From Mycobacterium sp. E2479 (GTDB taxonomy: Bacteria; Actinomycetota; Actinomycetes; Mycobacteriales; Mycobacteriaceae): a DNA stretch of 51,553 bases. The stretch is taken from the NCBI RefSeq assembly GCF_001667925.1, contig NZ_LZJR01000026.1, forward strand, positions 1-51,553, given 5' to 3'. This document shows positions 14,751 to 23,600 of this stretch, one piece after another. The translations under genes were made by a program, and so were the position numbers. Within the stretch, counting starts at the first letter, position 1. Each line of letters begins with the position of its first letter. Under the pieces are notes generated by a model. That model did no database searches and was not told the DNA's origin. It worked only from the letters and a program-made list of their open reading frames with translations.

Positions 14751-15191
14751 ATGACCAGTCCTTCCGCATCGTCGACCACCGAAGACAACGACCCGAGCGC
14801 AGCTCTCGAACCGGGGACGACGCTGTACTACGCGCGGATGCACAAATGGATCAAGCGTGCCGTGTTGGTGTGCCTGGTGGCCCTGGTGATCGAGGGTGCC
14901 TTCACGCTGCCGTTCATGGCCGTCTACTACGGATACCCGACGCTGAGCCTCACCCAGATTTGTAGTGAGCTGCTCAAGATCCGATACTCCAACGACACGC
15001 TGGAATGCAAATACCCGTATCCACCGTTCGGACCGCCCGAGGGCGCCGAAGGCAAGCCGACCGCACAGGACGTGTGGGGCATCCAGCCGATACCGAAATA
15101 TCACCGGCTGGGTTTTCGTGAACTCGTCAAGATCCACAACGACAGGCTGGCCCGTCAAGCGGCCCAACACCAGGCGGCGTCACACCCATGA
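14751..15191 (+). CDS. Single-span membrane protein of unknown function
   Basis: A 146-residue protein with a polar N-terminus (about 40 residues) and one long hydrophobic helix, [20 protein letters not shown] (about residues 43-62). The soluble domain has two Cys (QICSELL and [13 protein letters not shown]) that could form a disulphide outside the membrane. A Pro-rich turn and a charged C-terminal helix follow. AAGGAGCG precedes the ATG at 14751-14753, 13 bp after the polytopic gene, so it belongs to the operon. It could be the extracytoplasmic subunit of the postulated complex. There is no recognisable family and no metal motif beyond the Cys pair. Confidence 0.78.
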   Translation: MTSPSASSTTEDNDPSAALEPGTTLYYARMHKWIKRAVLVCLVALVIEGAFTLPFMAVYYGYPTLSLTQICSELLKIRYSNDTLECKYPYPPFGPPEGAEGKPTAQDVWGIQPIPKYHRLGFRELVKIHNDRLARQAAQHQAASHP

Positions 15192-15204
15192 CGGGGTCGG
15201 CCCG

Positions 15205-16263
15205 TTGACCTACCGGGTCGTCCAGTGGACGACGGGTAACGTCGGCAAGAGCTCGGTCAAAGCGATAGCCGCCAACCCCACGCTGCGATTGGTCGGATGC
15301 TACGCCTGGTCGCCGGAGAAGGCGGGGCGTGATGTCGGCGAGCTGTGCGGGATCGAACCGCTTGACATCAAGGCCACCAACGACATTGACGCACTGCTCG
15401 CACTGAAGCCGGACTGCGTGGTCTACAACCCGATGTTCGCCGACGTCGACGAGCTGGTCCGTATCCTCGGCGCCGGCATCAACGTCGTGGGCACCGCCGG
15501 TTTCATCACCGGCCACTTCCTCGGCGTAGGACGAGAACGCATCGCGCAGGCCTGCCACGACGGTGGATCGACCATCTTCGGCAGCGGCATCAACCCCGGT
15601 TTCATCCAGTTGTTCGCCATCGTGTCGGCGGGGCTCTCGGACCGAGTGGACAAGGTCTCGATGCTGGAATCGGTTGACACCACCATCTACAACTCACCCG
15701 CAACCGAAATACCCATGGGCTTCGGCTATCCCATCGATCACCCGGACCTTGCGGCCATCACCGAAAAGGGCTCCGGCATCTTCCGCGACGGCGTGTTGCT
15801 GATCGCCGACGCGTTGGGTGCCGAGCTGGACGACGTGCGCTGCGAAGCCGAATACGCCCAAACCACCGACGAACTCCGTCTTCCCGGCGACTGGACGATC
15901 CAGAAGGGGTGCGTGGCCGGCGTGGACGTCCGCTGGAAGGGAATTGTCGGAGATCGGGAGGTCATCGAGATCCGCGGACGATGGCGCAAGGGGCAATCGC
16001 TGGACCCGGATTGGCCGCTGGACATGGGCTACACGATAGAGGTGCAGGGCCAGCCGACGATCAAGACCACGCTGAGTTTCCTTCCGCCGCCGGACTTTGC
16101 GGGCGAGACGCTGGACGACTACATCATGCTGGGGCTGACCATCACCGCGATGCCGGCGATCACCGCGATACCCGCCGTCGTCGCCGCAGCTCCCGGCATC
16201 GTCACCTATAACGACCTGCCCCTGCTACTTCCGCGCGGCGTCCTCCGCGCGAATTCACGATAG
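15205..16263 (+). CDS. DapB/2,4-diaminopentanoate dehydrogenase-like oxidoreductase (paralogue 3)
   Basis: A 352-residue NAD(P)-binding oxidoreductase of the same group as 6415-7497 and 9169-10272. It has VVQWTTGNVGKSSVKAI at the cofactor site, KPDCVVYNPMFADVDE, GSGINPGFIQ, and a C-terminal sheet domain. The best start is the TTG at 15205-15207, giving LTYRVVQW, where the paralogues also begin. No upstream ATG or GTG in frame has a ribosome-binding site, and the frame upstream overlaps the 14751-15191 gene. It follows that gene by 13 bp and is followed by the VOC-fold gene after 9 bp. Its presence in the membrane-gene operon ties the operon to the other two reductase genes. Substrate unknown. 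Confidence 0.82.
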   Translation: MTYRVVQWTTGNVGKSSVKAIAANPTLRLVGCYAWSPEKAGRDVGELCGIEPLDIKATNDIDALLALKPDCVVYNPMFADVDELVRILGAGINVVGTAGFITGHFLGVGRERIAQACHDGGSTIFGSGINPGFIQLFAIVSAGLSDRVDKVSMLESVDTTIYNSPATEIPMGFGYPIDHPDLAAITEKGSGIFRDGVLLIADALGAELDDVRCEAEYAQTTDELRLPGDWTIQKGCVAGVDVRWKGIVGDREVIEIRGRWRKGQSLDPDWPLDMGYTIEVQGQPTIKTTLSFLPPPDFAGETLDDYIMLGLTITAMPAITAIPAVVAAAPGIVTYNDLPLLLPRGVLRANSR

Positions 16264-16272
16264 GAGGACCCG

Positions 16273-16689
16273 ATGCCTGAAGGACCCTCCCTCCACCACG
16301 TCGTGTTCGCCATCGCCCCGCAGCGACACGCCGCCGCGGCGCAGATGTTCAGCGATCTCGGATTCGTCTTGGAGCCCCTGCAACTAACCGAGCTCGGTCT
16401 CGACATCCACCTCGATTGGAGTCGGGGCATCGAGCTGATCAGCCCCATCCCGGGATCCACCGGCGAGGTGGCCGTTTCGGTGACCGAGTTCCTCGAGCGT
16501 CACGGCGACGGCGTGTTCACCGTGGTCATCGGAGTCCCGGAAGCTGCGGCCGGCGACGCCGTCGCCGGCCGCTACGGCGCGACCACACGATTTCGGCAGC
16601 ACATGGAGGGTGAGGGCACCTATCTCGACGAAAACGACGTGTCGATCCTGGGCCTGCCACTGACGTTCCTCGCGACCAATATTCCGTGA
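16273..16689 (+). CDS. VOC-fold (glyoxalase/dioxygenase-like) protein
   Basis: A 138-residue protein with the beta-alpha-beta repeats of the vicinal-oxygen-chelate fold: LHHVVFAIAPQRHAAAAQMF opening the first repeat and VFTVVIGV opening the second. His8 or His9 and Glu residues (for example in DENDVS near the end) could be metal ligands, but the full set is not certain. AGGAGG stands just before the ATG at 16273-16275, 9 bp after the reductase gene. Proteins of this size in lipid and aromatic degradation clusters may be isomerases, lyases or binding proteins. Nothing here decides which. Confidence 0.75.
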   Translation: MPEGPSLHHVVFAIAPQRHAAAAQMFSDLGFVLEPLQLTELGLDIHLDWSRGIELISPIPGSTGEVAVSVTEFLERHGDGVFTVVIGVPEAAAGDAVAGRYGATTRFRQHMEGEGTYLDENDVSILGLPLTFLATNIP

Positions 16690-16751
16690 TGCGAGACGGT
16701 ATGGCCCCAAAGCGCTACCGGCCGAGCTGATTTCGGCCTAAGGAGGACACG

Positions 16752-17987
16752 ATGAGCGTTGACACCGCAGCACCTGGCGTCTTCGATGCCGACCTCCCGG
16801 CACTGCACTACGACATCACCGACACCGTGCACGAGGTCGCCCCGCGCATCCACGAGGTGCGCAAGCGGTCACCGATAGCCATCGGGCCACTGGGACCCGA
16901 GGTGCTTGGCTACGAACTCGCCCGCGGGATACTTCGCGACCCGCGGTTCGTTTTCCCGCCCGGCATGCACATGACGGCCCGCGGGATAACGTCCGGCCCG
17001 CTCTATGACCGGGTGCTCGGCACCATCTTGGGCATGGAGGGCGAGGAACATCGGCGGCTGCGCGGTCTGGTGTCCAAGGCATTCACGCCGCGGGCGTCCG
17101 TGCGCATGGAGGACACCATTGAAGCGGTGGTCAATGAGTTGATCGACCGGGTCGCCTCAGATGGCCGAGAAGGCCGATGCGATTTCGTCGCCGACGTCGC
17201 CCGGCCATACCCGATCCCGATCATCTGCGCACTCTTGGGCGCGCCTCCCCAGGACTGGGAGCAGTTTTCCCTATGGGCAGAGGACATTTTCAAGATCGTG
17301 AGGTTCGACTCCGACCTGGCGAACGAACAACACATCGTGATGCGGGCATGGGACGAGTTCGACGCCTACATCGACAACATGATCGCCGAACGGCGGAGCC
17401 GGTTGACCGACGACTTGATCTCCGAACTGATCCGCGCCCAGGACGACGGCGACCGGCTGAGCAACGCGGAGATGCGCATGCTGGCGTTCAGCATCCTCAG
17501 CGCCGGCACCGACACCACCCGCAATCAACTGGCCGCGTGCATGCACGCGCTGTGTGATCACCCCGCTCAGCTGGCGATGCTCCGCGACAATCCCGGCCTT
17601 GCGATGCCGGCCGTCGAGGAATGCATGCGCCATTCGCCTGCGGTCTGCACCACGTTGCGCACCGTCCTCGAGGACGTCACCTTCGCCGATTACACCTTTC
17701 CGGCGGGCACCTTCATTTCGGTGAATACTTTTGCCGCCAACTGCGATCCAGAGGTCTATCCGCACCCGGACCGCTTCGACATCACCCGCGAGGACCCGCC
17801 GCCCATTTTGACGTTCGGCGGCGGCGCCCACTATTGCCTTGGCGCCAATCTCGCCCGAACGGAGCTCGCTGGGGCACTCAAGGTCCTCGCTCGGCGCATG
17901 ACCAACCCTCGCCGCGTCGCACCGGCGCGCTGGAAACCGATGCTGGGGCTCAGCGGGCCGGTCGATCTGGAGATGGAGTTCGACTAG
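16752..17987 (+). CDS. Cytochrome P450
   Basis: A 411-residue class I P450, the last gene of the plus-strand operon. The I-helix motif is SAGTDTTRNQ, the K-helix EECMRH, and the heme loop FGGGAHYCLGANLARTE with Cys near residue 362. GEEHRRLRGLVSKAF is the C-helix region. AAGGAGG precedes the ATG at 16752-16754. The sequence differs clearly from the other P450 in the window and, from the heme loop, probably belongs to another family. Its stop codon shares the tetranucleotide CTAG with the stop of the convergent Rv2047c-like gene. It probably hydroxylates the same hydrophobic substrate that the dehydrogenases then oxidise; this is inference from gene context. Confidence 0.93.
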   Translation: MSVDTAAPGVFDADLPALHYDITDTVHEVAPRIHEVRKRSPIAIGPLGPEVLGYELARGILRDPRFVFPPGMHMTARGITSGPLYDRVLGTILGMEGEEHRRLRGLVSKAFTPRASVRMEDTIEAVVNELIDRVASDGREGRCDFVADVARPYPIPIICALLGAPPQDWEQFSLWAEDIFKIVRFDSDLANEQHIVMRAWDEFDAYIDNMIAERRSRLTDDLISELIRAQDDGDRLSNAEMRMLAFSILSAGTDTTRNQLAACMHALCDHPAQLAMLRDNPGLAMPAVEECMRHSPAVCTTLRTVLEDVTFADYTFPAGTFISVNTFAANCDPEVYPHPDRFDITREDPPPILTFGGGAHYCLGANLARTELAGALKVLARRMTNPRRVAPARWKPMLGLSGPVDLEMEFD

Positions 17988-20593
17988 CTCAACGCTTCGC
18001 CGGCGGCAAGCTCGAGCACGTGAATCTCGCCCGTCGTGCCGTCGACCTCGACGAGGGCGCCCGACGGCAGCGACTTGGTAGCGCCTTGGACGTCCACCAC
18101 GCAAGGGAAGCCGAATTCGCGGGCCACCACTGCGGCGTGCGACATCGGGCCGCCGAGTTCGGTGACGACGGCCGCGGCGTAACAGAAGGCCGCGGTGTAG
18201 CCGACGTCGGTCGCCTCCGCGACGAGGATCTCACCGGGTTGTAGGTCGTCGATGGTTTCGGGCCGCACGATGCGCACCCGGCCGCGCACCCGGCCCCCGC
18301 ACACGCCAACACCGCGCAGGGTGCCCCCGCTGGGCAGCGCCGCCGACGCGGTCGCGGTCGGCTGCCAACTTCCGCTGAAGACCGTCGGCGGCGCCACCGC
18401 GACAAGTCGACGTTGTTCGGCCCGGCGCCTGGCCACCAGCGCGCCCACATCCGCAGGCAGCGCATCGAGCTCGTCGACAAGCAGATAGAAGACATCATCG
18501 TCGGCATCGAAGATCCCCGCCTCGACCGACCGACGCCCATACTCGCGCAGCAGCGTGCGCAGCACCCAGTTCGCGCGAACCACCTTGTCGCGGCGAACTT
18601 CACGGTCGCGCAGTTGCTGGGTGGCCAGCGCCGCAATAGGCTTGGCATGCAACGGAATCCGGGGCCGCTCCGGTTGTGGCGCGGACGGCGCGCTCATCGC
18701 CCTGGTCACCATCCGGACCAGCAGCTCGGGATCGTCGGCGTAGCTGGTCGACAGCATCTCGAGCTCGGCGGGGCCTCGGTGCCCGATCAGCGTCAGCTCG
18801 TCCAGCAGGGCGGCATGGAATTGCGGTGTCTCGACGGCGAGCTTGTCCAGCCTGGCCCCCGGTTCGGCCAGCAATGCCGTCACTTTCGGATCACGCTGCG
18901 CGGCGACGACCAACCGCTGCATCGCCTCGACCGAACGCGCGCTGACCAATTCCGGCCCAGCTGGCGCGGCGATGTCTCGCCCACACAGCCCGCGCAGCAG
19001 CACGTTGAAAGCGGCGCACAGCAGGAACGAACCCGCCGCCAGCACCCAGCCGTGCACTACCTGGTCACGCGCCAGCGAGATCAGGCTGAGCAGCCGACGA
19101 TCGTCGAGCCGAGTGAGGTCGCCTTCGGTCAAGCGTTCCAGGCGATCCACATCGGCGACGAACTCGCGGGTGTCCAACGGCGCGCCTGCCGACAGGCTGA
19201 CCAGGTTGACGCCGAACACCCCGATGTTGCGAACCGTCCGCAGTTGCTTGCGGATTCGGCCGGTATCTGCGTGCGGATGCTCTTCACCGAAGATCGGCAG
19301 GGCGGCCATGCTCGGGCCGAAGAACCCGCTGTTGCTCACCACCGTCGTGGGCTTAACGAACGGCACCGTCTCGGCCATGAAGTGCGCGGTCGTGATCGCA
19401 CCGTACAGCCGGTGGGCGAACACCGCGACCATGCGCATCGCGATTTCGCGCTGGATCGTGCCTCCGGGCCGCAACCGTTCGGCGACGCACACGGCGCTGG
19501 CCCGCAGCCCGCGCACCGTCGCCGATGCCGACGCGGGCGAAAACGGACCGGGCAACGCCTCGGACAAATTGGTGGCCAGAAAGGTGGGAAAACGCGGATC
19601 GATCGGCGTGTCGAACTCCCCGTTATCCCCTTCTACGCCCGCCCAATTGGGCTTGACGCCGTCGTCGCTCGGCGCGTCGACCGAGGGCAAGTCTTGAATG
19701 TGGGCCAGCCGCCACGGCAGCGATACCACCCGCTTGCCCACGGTGACCCGGCCGCGCACCGCCAGCGCGAAGTCCTGGACACATTCGCCGGCTTCCCACG
19801 CTGGGCGGAATTTCCACTCTGCTTCCAGCAGCGAGGTGTCCATCAGCGGGGCGCCCTGCACCAGCCGCAGCTCTGCCGGGTCGAAGCCCAGCCGCGCGAC
19901 CGGGCGGCGCAGCGCGTCGGCGAGCTCCCGGAAGGTCAGCCACCCCGGCGCCGCGAGATTAACTGGACCGCTGATGATTTCGGTCTCTACGACTGCCCTG
20001 TTCAACAACCAAAGCGCGTCGTCGAGGTGGACGACCTGCAGGCGCCGATCACCCGACCGGTCGCGCAACGCCGGCAATGCGAGCAGGCGGCGTAACCAGT
20101 TGTCGACGCTGCGCCCCAGGATCAACGCGGAGCGGATCGCGACCCATTCCGCGCCCGATTCCGCGAGCATCCGTTCGGTCTGGGCGTTGAGTCGGCCTTC
20201 GGCAGTTACCGGGGCCGTGGCGTCGTGTTCGGTCTTCGGCGCTTCTCCCCCGCCGTACACGTGTGCCGACGATACGAACACGATTCTCCTGGACCCGGTT
20301 TCGGCCATCGCGTCGAGAATATTGCGGGTGCCGCCGATGTTGACCTGCCGAGCGATCTCTCCGTCGCGTCCGGGATCCGTTGCCCATGCGCAGTGCGCGA
20401 CGACGTCCGCGCCGGCCAGGGCACGTCGGACCGCATCGGCGTCGCGGATGTCGGCTGTCACGAAATCAACCGCACTCGGCCAGCTTTCCGGGCGATGCCG
20501 CGCGATCCCCGCAACGGCGTGGCCCTGACTGAGCAACCGGGATGCGAGACCGCGGCCGAGCACGCCGCTGGCGCCGGTGACCGCGATTCTCAC
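17984..20593 (-). CDS. NAD-dependent epimerase/dehydratase fused to a PEP-utilising phosphohistidine domain (Rv2047c-like)
   Basis: An 869-residue two-part protein. Residues 1 to about 290 are an extended SDR/epimerase with the motif TGASGVLGRGLA, the SSAHVYGG region carrying the catalytic Ser/Tyr area, and a typical epimerase C-terminus (HLDDAL). The middle part is largely helical and of unknown type. Residues about 770-860 form a PEP-utilising mobile domain: ILVAEATDVGYTAAF leads into GGPMSHAAVVAREFG, in which His819 is the expected phosphohistidine. There is no obvious ATP-grasp pyruvate-phosphate dikinase nucleotide domain. It matches Rv2047c in size and position, directly downstream of pks12. 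A tailoring role in phosphomycoketide metabolism is plausible but unproven. Confidence 0.88.
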   Translation of the reverse strand: MRIAVTGASGVLGRGLASRLLSQGHAVAGIARHRPESWPSAVDFVTADIRDADAVRRALAGADVVAHCAWATDPGRDGEIARQVNIGGTRNILDAMAETGSRRIVFVSSAHVYGGGEAPKTEHDATAPVTAEGRLNAQTERMLAESGAEWVAIRSALILGRSVDNWLRRLLALPALRDRSGDRRLQVVHLDDALWLLNRAVVETEIISGPVNLAAPGWLTFRELADALRRPVARLGFDPAELRLVQGAPLMDTSLLEAEWKFRPAWEAGECVQDFALAVRGRVTVGKRVVSLPWRLAHIQDLPSVDAPSDDGVKPNWAGVEGDNGEFDTPIDPRFPTFLATNLSEALPGPFSPASASATVRGLRASAVCVAERLRPGGTIQREIAMRMVAVFAHRLYGAITTAHFMAETVPFVKPTTVVSNSGFFGPSMAALPIFGEEHPHADTGRIRKQLRTVRNIGVFGVNLVSLSAGAPLDTREFVADVDRLERLTEGDLTRLDDRRLLSLISLARDQVVHGWVLAAGSFLLCAAFNVLLRGLCGRDIAAPAGPELVSARSVEAMQRLVVAAQRDPKVTALLAEPGARLDKLAVETPQFHAALLDELTLIGHRGPAELEMLSTSYADDPELLVRMVTRAMSAPSAPQPERPRIPLHAKPIAALATQQLRDREVRRDKVVRANWVLRTLLREYGRRSVEAGIFDADDDVFYLLVDELDALPADVGALVARRRAEQRRLVAVAPPTVFSGSWQPTATASAALPSGGTLRGVGVCGGRVRGRVRIVRPETIDDLQPGEILVAEATDVGYTAAFCYAAAVVTELGGPMSHAAVVAREFGFPCVVDVQGATKSLPSGALVEVDGTTGEIHVLELAAGEALS

Positions 20594-20600
20594 AAAGAGC

Positions 20601-20660
20601 CCTCACTCAATTGCGCCGCTCCTCATTCGCTACGCTCCGCTCGTCGCCGGCGCGACTCAT
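20601..20660 (-). repeat. MIRU-like intergenic repeat between pks12 and the Rv2047c homologue
   Basis: The 69-bp gap between two same-strand genes is filled by an element. Its minus strand contains GCGACGAGCGGAGCG and AATGAGGAGCGG, bounded by GCGCCG (20613-20618) and CGGCGC (20648-20653). This composition (GACGA, GCGGAGCG, TGAGGAG) is that of mycobacterial interspersed repetitive units, which sit between cotranscribed genes and overlap starts and stops. A related 58-bp unit occurs at 49320-49435. Assignment is by resemblance only. Confidence 0.55.
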
Positions 20661-20662
20661 GG

Positions 20663-23600
20663 TTATTCGTCGTCGTCCAGCAGCGCGGCGTTGACCAGGT
20701 CGTCGAGGTCCATGTCGGCGATGTCCTTCTCCGCAGAGAAAGAAGTCACCTCCGACGGCGCGTTGGGACTCGACGATTCGTCGGCCAAGGCGAGCAAGAG
20801 CTCCAGCACGCCGGCCTGGCGAAGGCGCTTGACCGGAATGGATCCGACGACCCGCTGAATCTCGGCTTCTGCCGGCGGGGGGGCCGCCACGGTCTGGTCG
20901 GTGGATCCGACCAATTCGCGATACATGTAGCCGGCCAGCGCGGCGGAGTTCGGATAGTCGAAGATCAGCGTCGGCGAAAGCGACAGTCCGGTCGCGGCTT
21001 TGAGGCGGTTGCGCATTTCGACGGCGGTCAGCGAGTCGAACCCGAGCTCCTGGAACGCCCGGTCCGGGTGGATGGCCTCCGGGCTGGCGCTGCCCAGCAC
21101 GGTCGCGATGTTGGCGCGCACCAGATCCAGTAGGATAGCCTCCCGCTCATCTGCGGGCAGCCCTTCGAGGCGTTGCAGCAGAGCGGATTTCGACTTGGCG
21201 GCGGCCAGCGAGTCATCGACCTGGCGACGCGTCGGTGCGTTGATCAGATCGACGAACATCGGCGGCAACGTGCCACCGTCGAACTTGACCCGCAACGCCG
21301 CCAGGTCGATGTGGGCGGGCAGCATGAAGGGCTCATCGACGATCAGCGCGGTGTCCATGAGTTCTAGCGCCTGATCCGAGGACATGGCGACGATCCCGTC
21401 CCGGCCGAACCGGGCGCGGTCGGCGGCACCCAGCGCACCGGTCATGGCGCTGGCCTGATCCCAGAGGCCCCAGCCCAGCGAAATCGCGGGCAGCCCGTGC
21501 GCCCGCCGGTGCGCGGCCAACCCGTCCAGGAACGAGTTGCCGGCCGCGTAGTTGGCCTGACCCGAGGCACCCGCGAGCCCGGCGATCGACGAGAACATCA
21601 CGAACGCCGACACATCGAGGTCGCTGGTCAATTCGTGCAGGTTCCACGCCGCGTCGACCTTGGACCTCAGTACGGATTCGATCCGGTCGGGCGTCAAAGA
21701 TGTCACCACCGCGTCATGCAGAACGCCGGCGGCATGGATTACGCCGGTCAGCGGACGCTGCATCGGGATTTCGGCGATCACCTTGGCCAGGGCCTCGCGG
21801 TCGGCGGCATCGCAGGCCACCGTCTCGGAGTGTGCACCGGCCGCGTTCAGTTCGGCGACCAGCTCCGCCGCGCCCGGTGCGTCCAGGCCGCGGCGGCTCA
21901 CCAACACCAGATTGCGTGCGCCGTGGCGGGATACGACGTGTCGGGCGACCGCCGAGCCGGCCATGCCGGTGGCGCCGGTGATCAAAACCGTGCCGGCCGT
22001 CCACGCGTCGGGCATGGTCATCACGACCTTGCCGACGTGGCGCGCCTGGCTCAGGTAGCGCAGCGCGGCGGGTGCACGTCGCACATCGAACCTGGTGACC
22101 GGCAACGGCCGCAGCACATCTTCGCCGAACATGGCGGCCAACTCGTCGAGCATCGCCGCGATGCGATCCGGACCGGCTTCGAAGAGGTCGAACGCGCGGT
22201 AGCGCACACCCGGGTGGTCCCGCGCGACGACCTCGCGGTCGCGGATATCGGTCTTGCCCATCTCGAGGAAGACCCCGCCTGGGGCCATTAGGCGCAGCGA
22301 CGCATCGACGAAATCACCTGACAGCGAGTCCAAGACCACATCCATGCCGCGCCCACCGGTGACGGCCCGGAACTTCTCCTCGAATTCCAGGGTCCGCGAG
22401 TCGGCGATGTGGTCGTCGTCAAAGCCCATGTCCCGCAGGGTGTCCCACTTGCCGCGGCTGGCGGTCGCGAACACTTCCAGACCGATGTGGCGCGCCAGCT
22501 GGACCGCGGCCATTCCCACCCCACCGGCCGCGGCGTGCACCAGCAGCCGCTGACCGGGTTTGGCGCCGGCCAGGTCCACCAGAGCGTAGTTCGCCGTGGC
22601 GAACACCACGGACGCCGTCGCGGCGGCGGTGTGTGACCAACCGGCCGGCACCTTGGCGAGCAGACGCTCGTCGGTCTTGGCGATGGTTCCGGTGCCGTCT
22701 GGGAACAGCCCCATGACGCGGTCGCCGACGGCGAAACGCCCTTCGGGCGAAGCGGTTTCGGGCCCAGTTTCCACGACAACGCCTGCGGCCTCGATGCCCA
22801 TGATCGCCTCGGGGTCGGGATAGAGACCCAACGCGATCATGACGTCACGGAAGTTGGCCGCGATGGCCGACAGCTCCACTCGCACCTGGCCGGGACCCAG
22901 CGGCACGTCGGCGTCGGGAATCCGCTCTATGCGCAGGTTCTCGATCGTGCCGTGGCTGCTCATGCCGAGTCGCCACGGTCCGTCGTCGGGTGGCAGCAGC
23001 AGACCGCTGACGGCGCGGCTGCCGAGCACGCGTGCGGTGTAGACCGTACCGTTGCGCAGTATCGCCTGGGGCTCGTTGAGCGCCAGAACCGCTGCGATCG
23101 CGTCAGAATCCAGCTGAGCGTCCGTATCGACGAGCACGATCCGCCCCGGGTGCTCGGTCTGGGCCGACCGCACCAGCCCCCACACCGCCGCACCGGCCAA
23201 ATCGGTGACGTCCTCGCCCGGCAGGGTCATCGCGCCCCGGGTCGCCACCACCAGCGTCCCGGCGCCGTCGCGGGACAACCACGACTGCAGCACGGGCAGC
23301 ACCGCCCGTGTAGCCGCGTACACATCGGTGATCACATCCCCGGACACGGGCTGCGATTCGAACAGCACCGCCGACCGATCGGCCTCGGCGCTGTCCAATT
23401 CCGTTGCACCCCAAGCGCACACCGATACCGTCTGCACCGCCGCCGACGGCTGAGCGGACCAGATGACCTCGAATAGCCGGTCCGGTCCCGAATTCGACAC
23501 CGCGGCCAGGAGTTGCTTGTCGGTGACCGGGCGAGCCACCATCGACGCCACCGAGAGCACCGGCAGCCCCAGCCCGTCGGCCAATTCGATCGACACCGCC

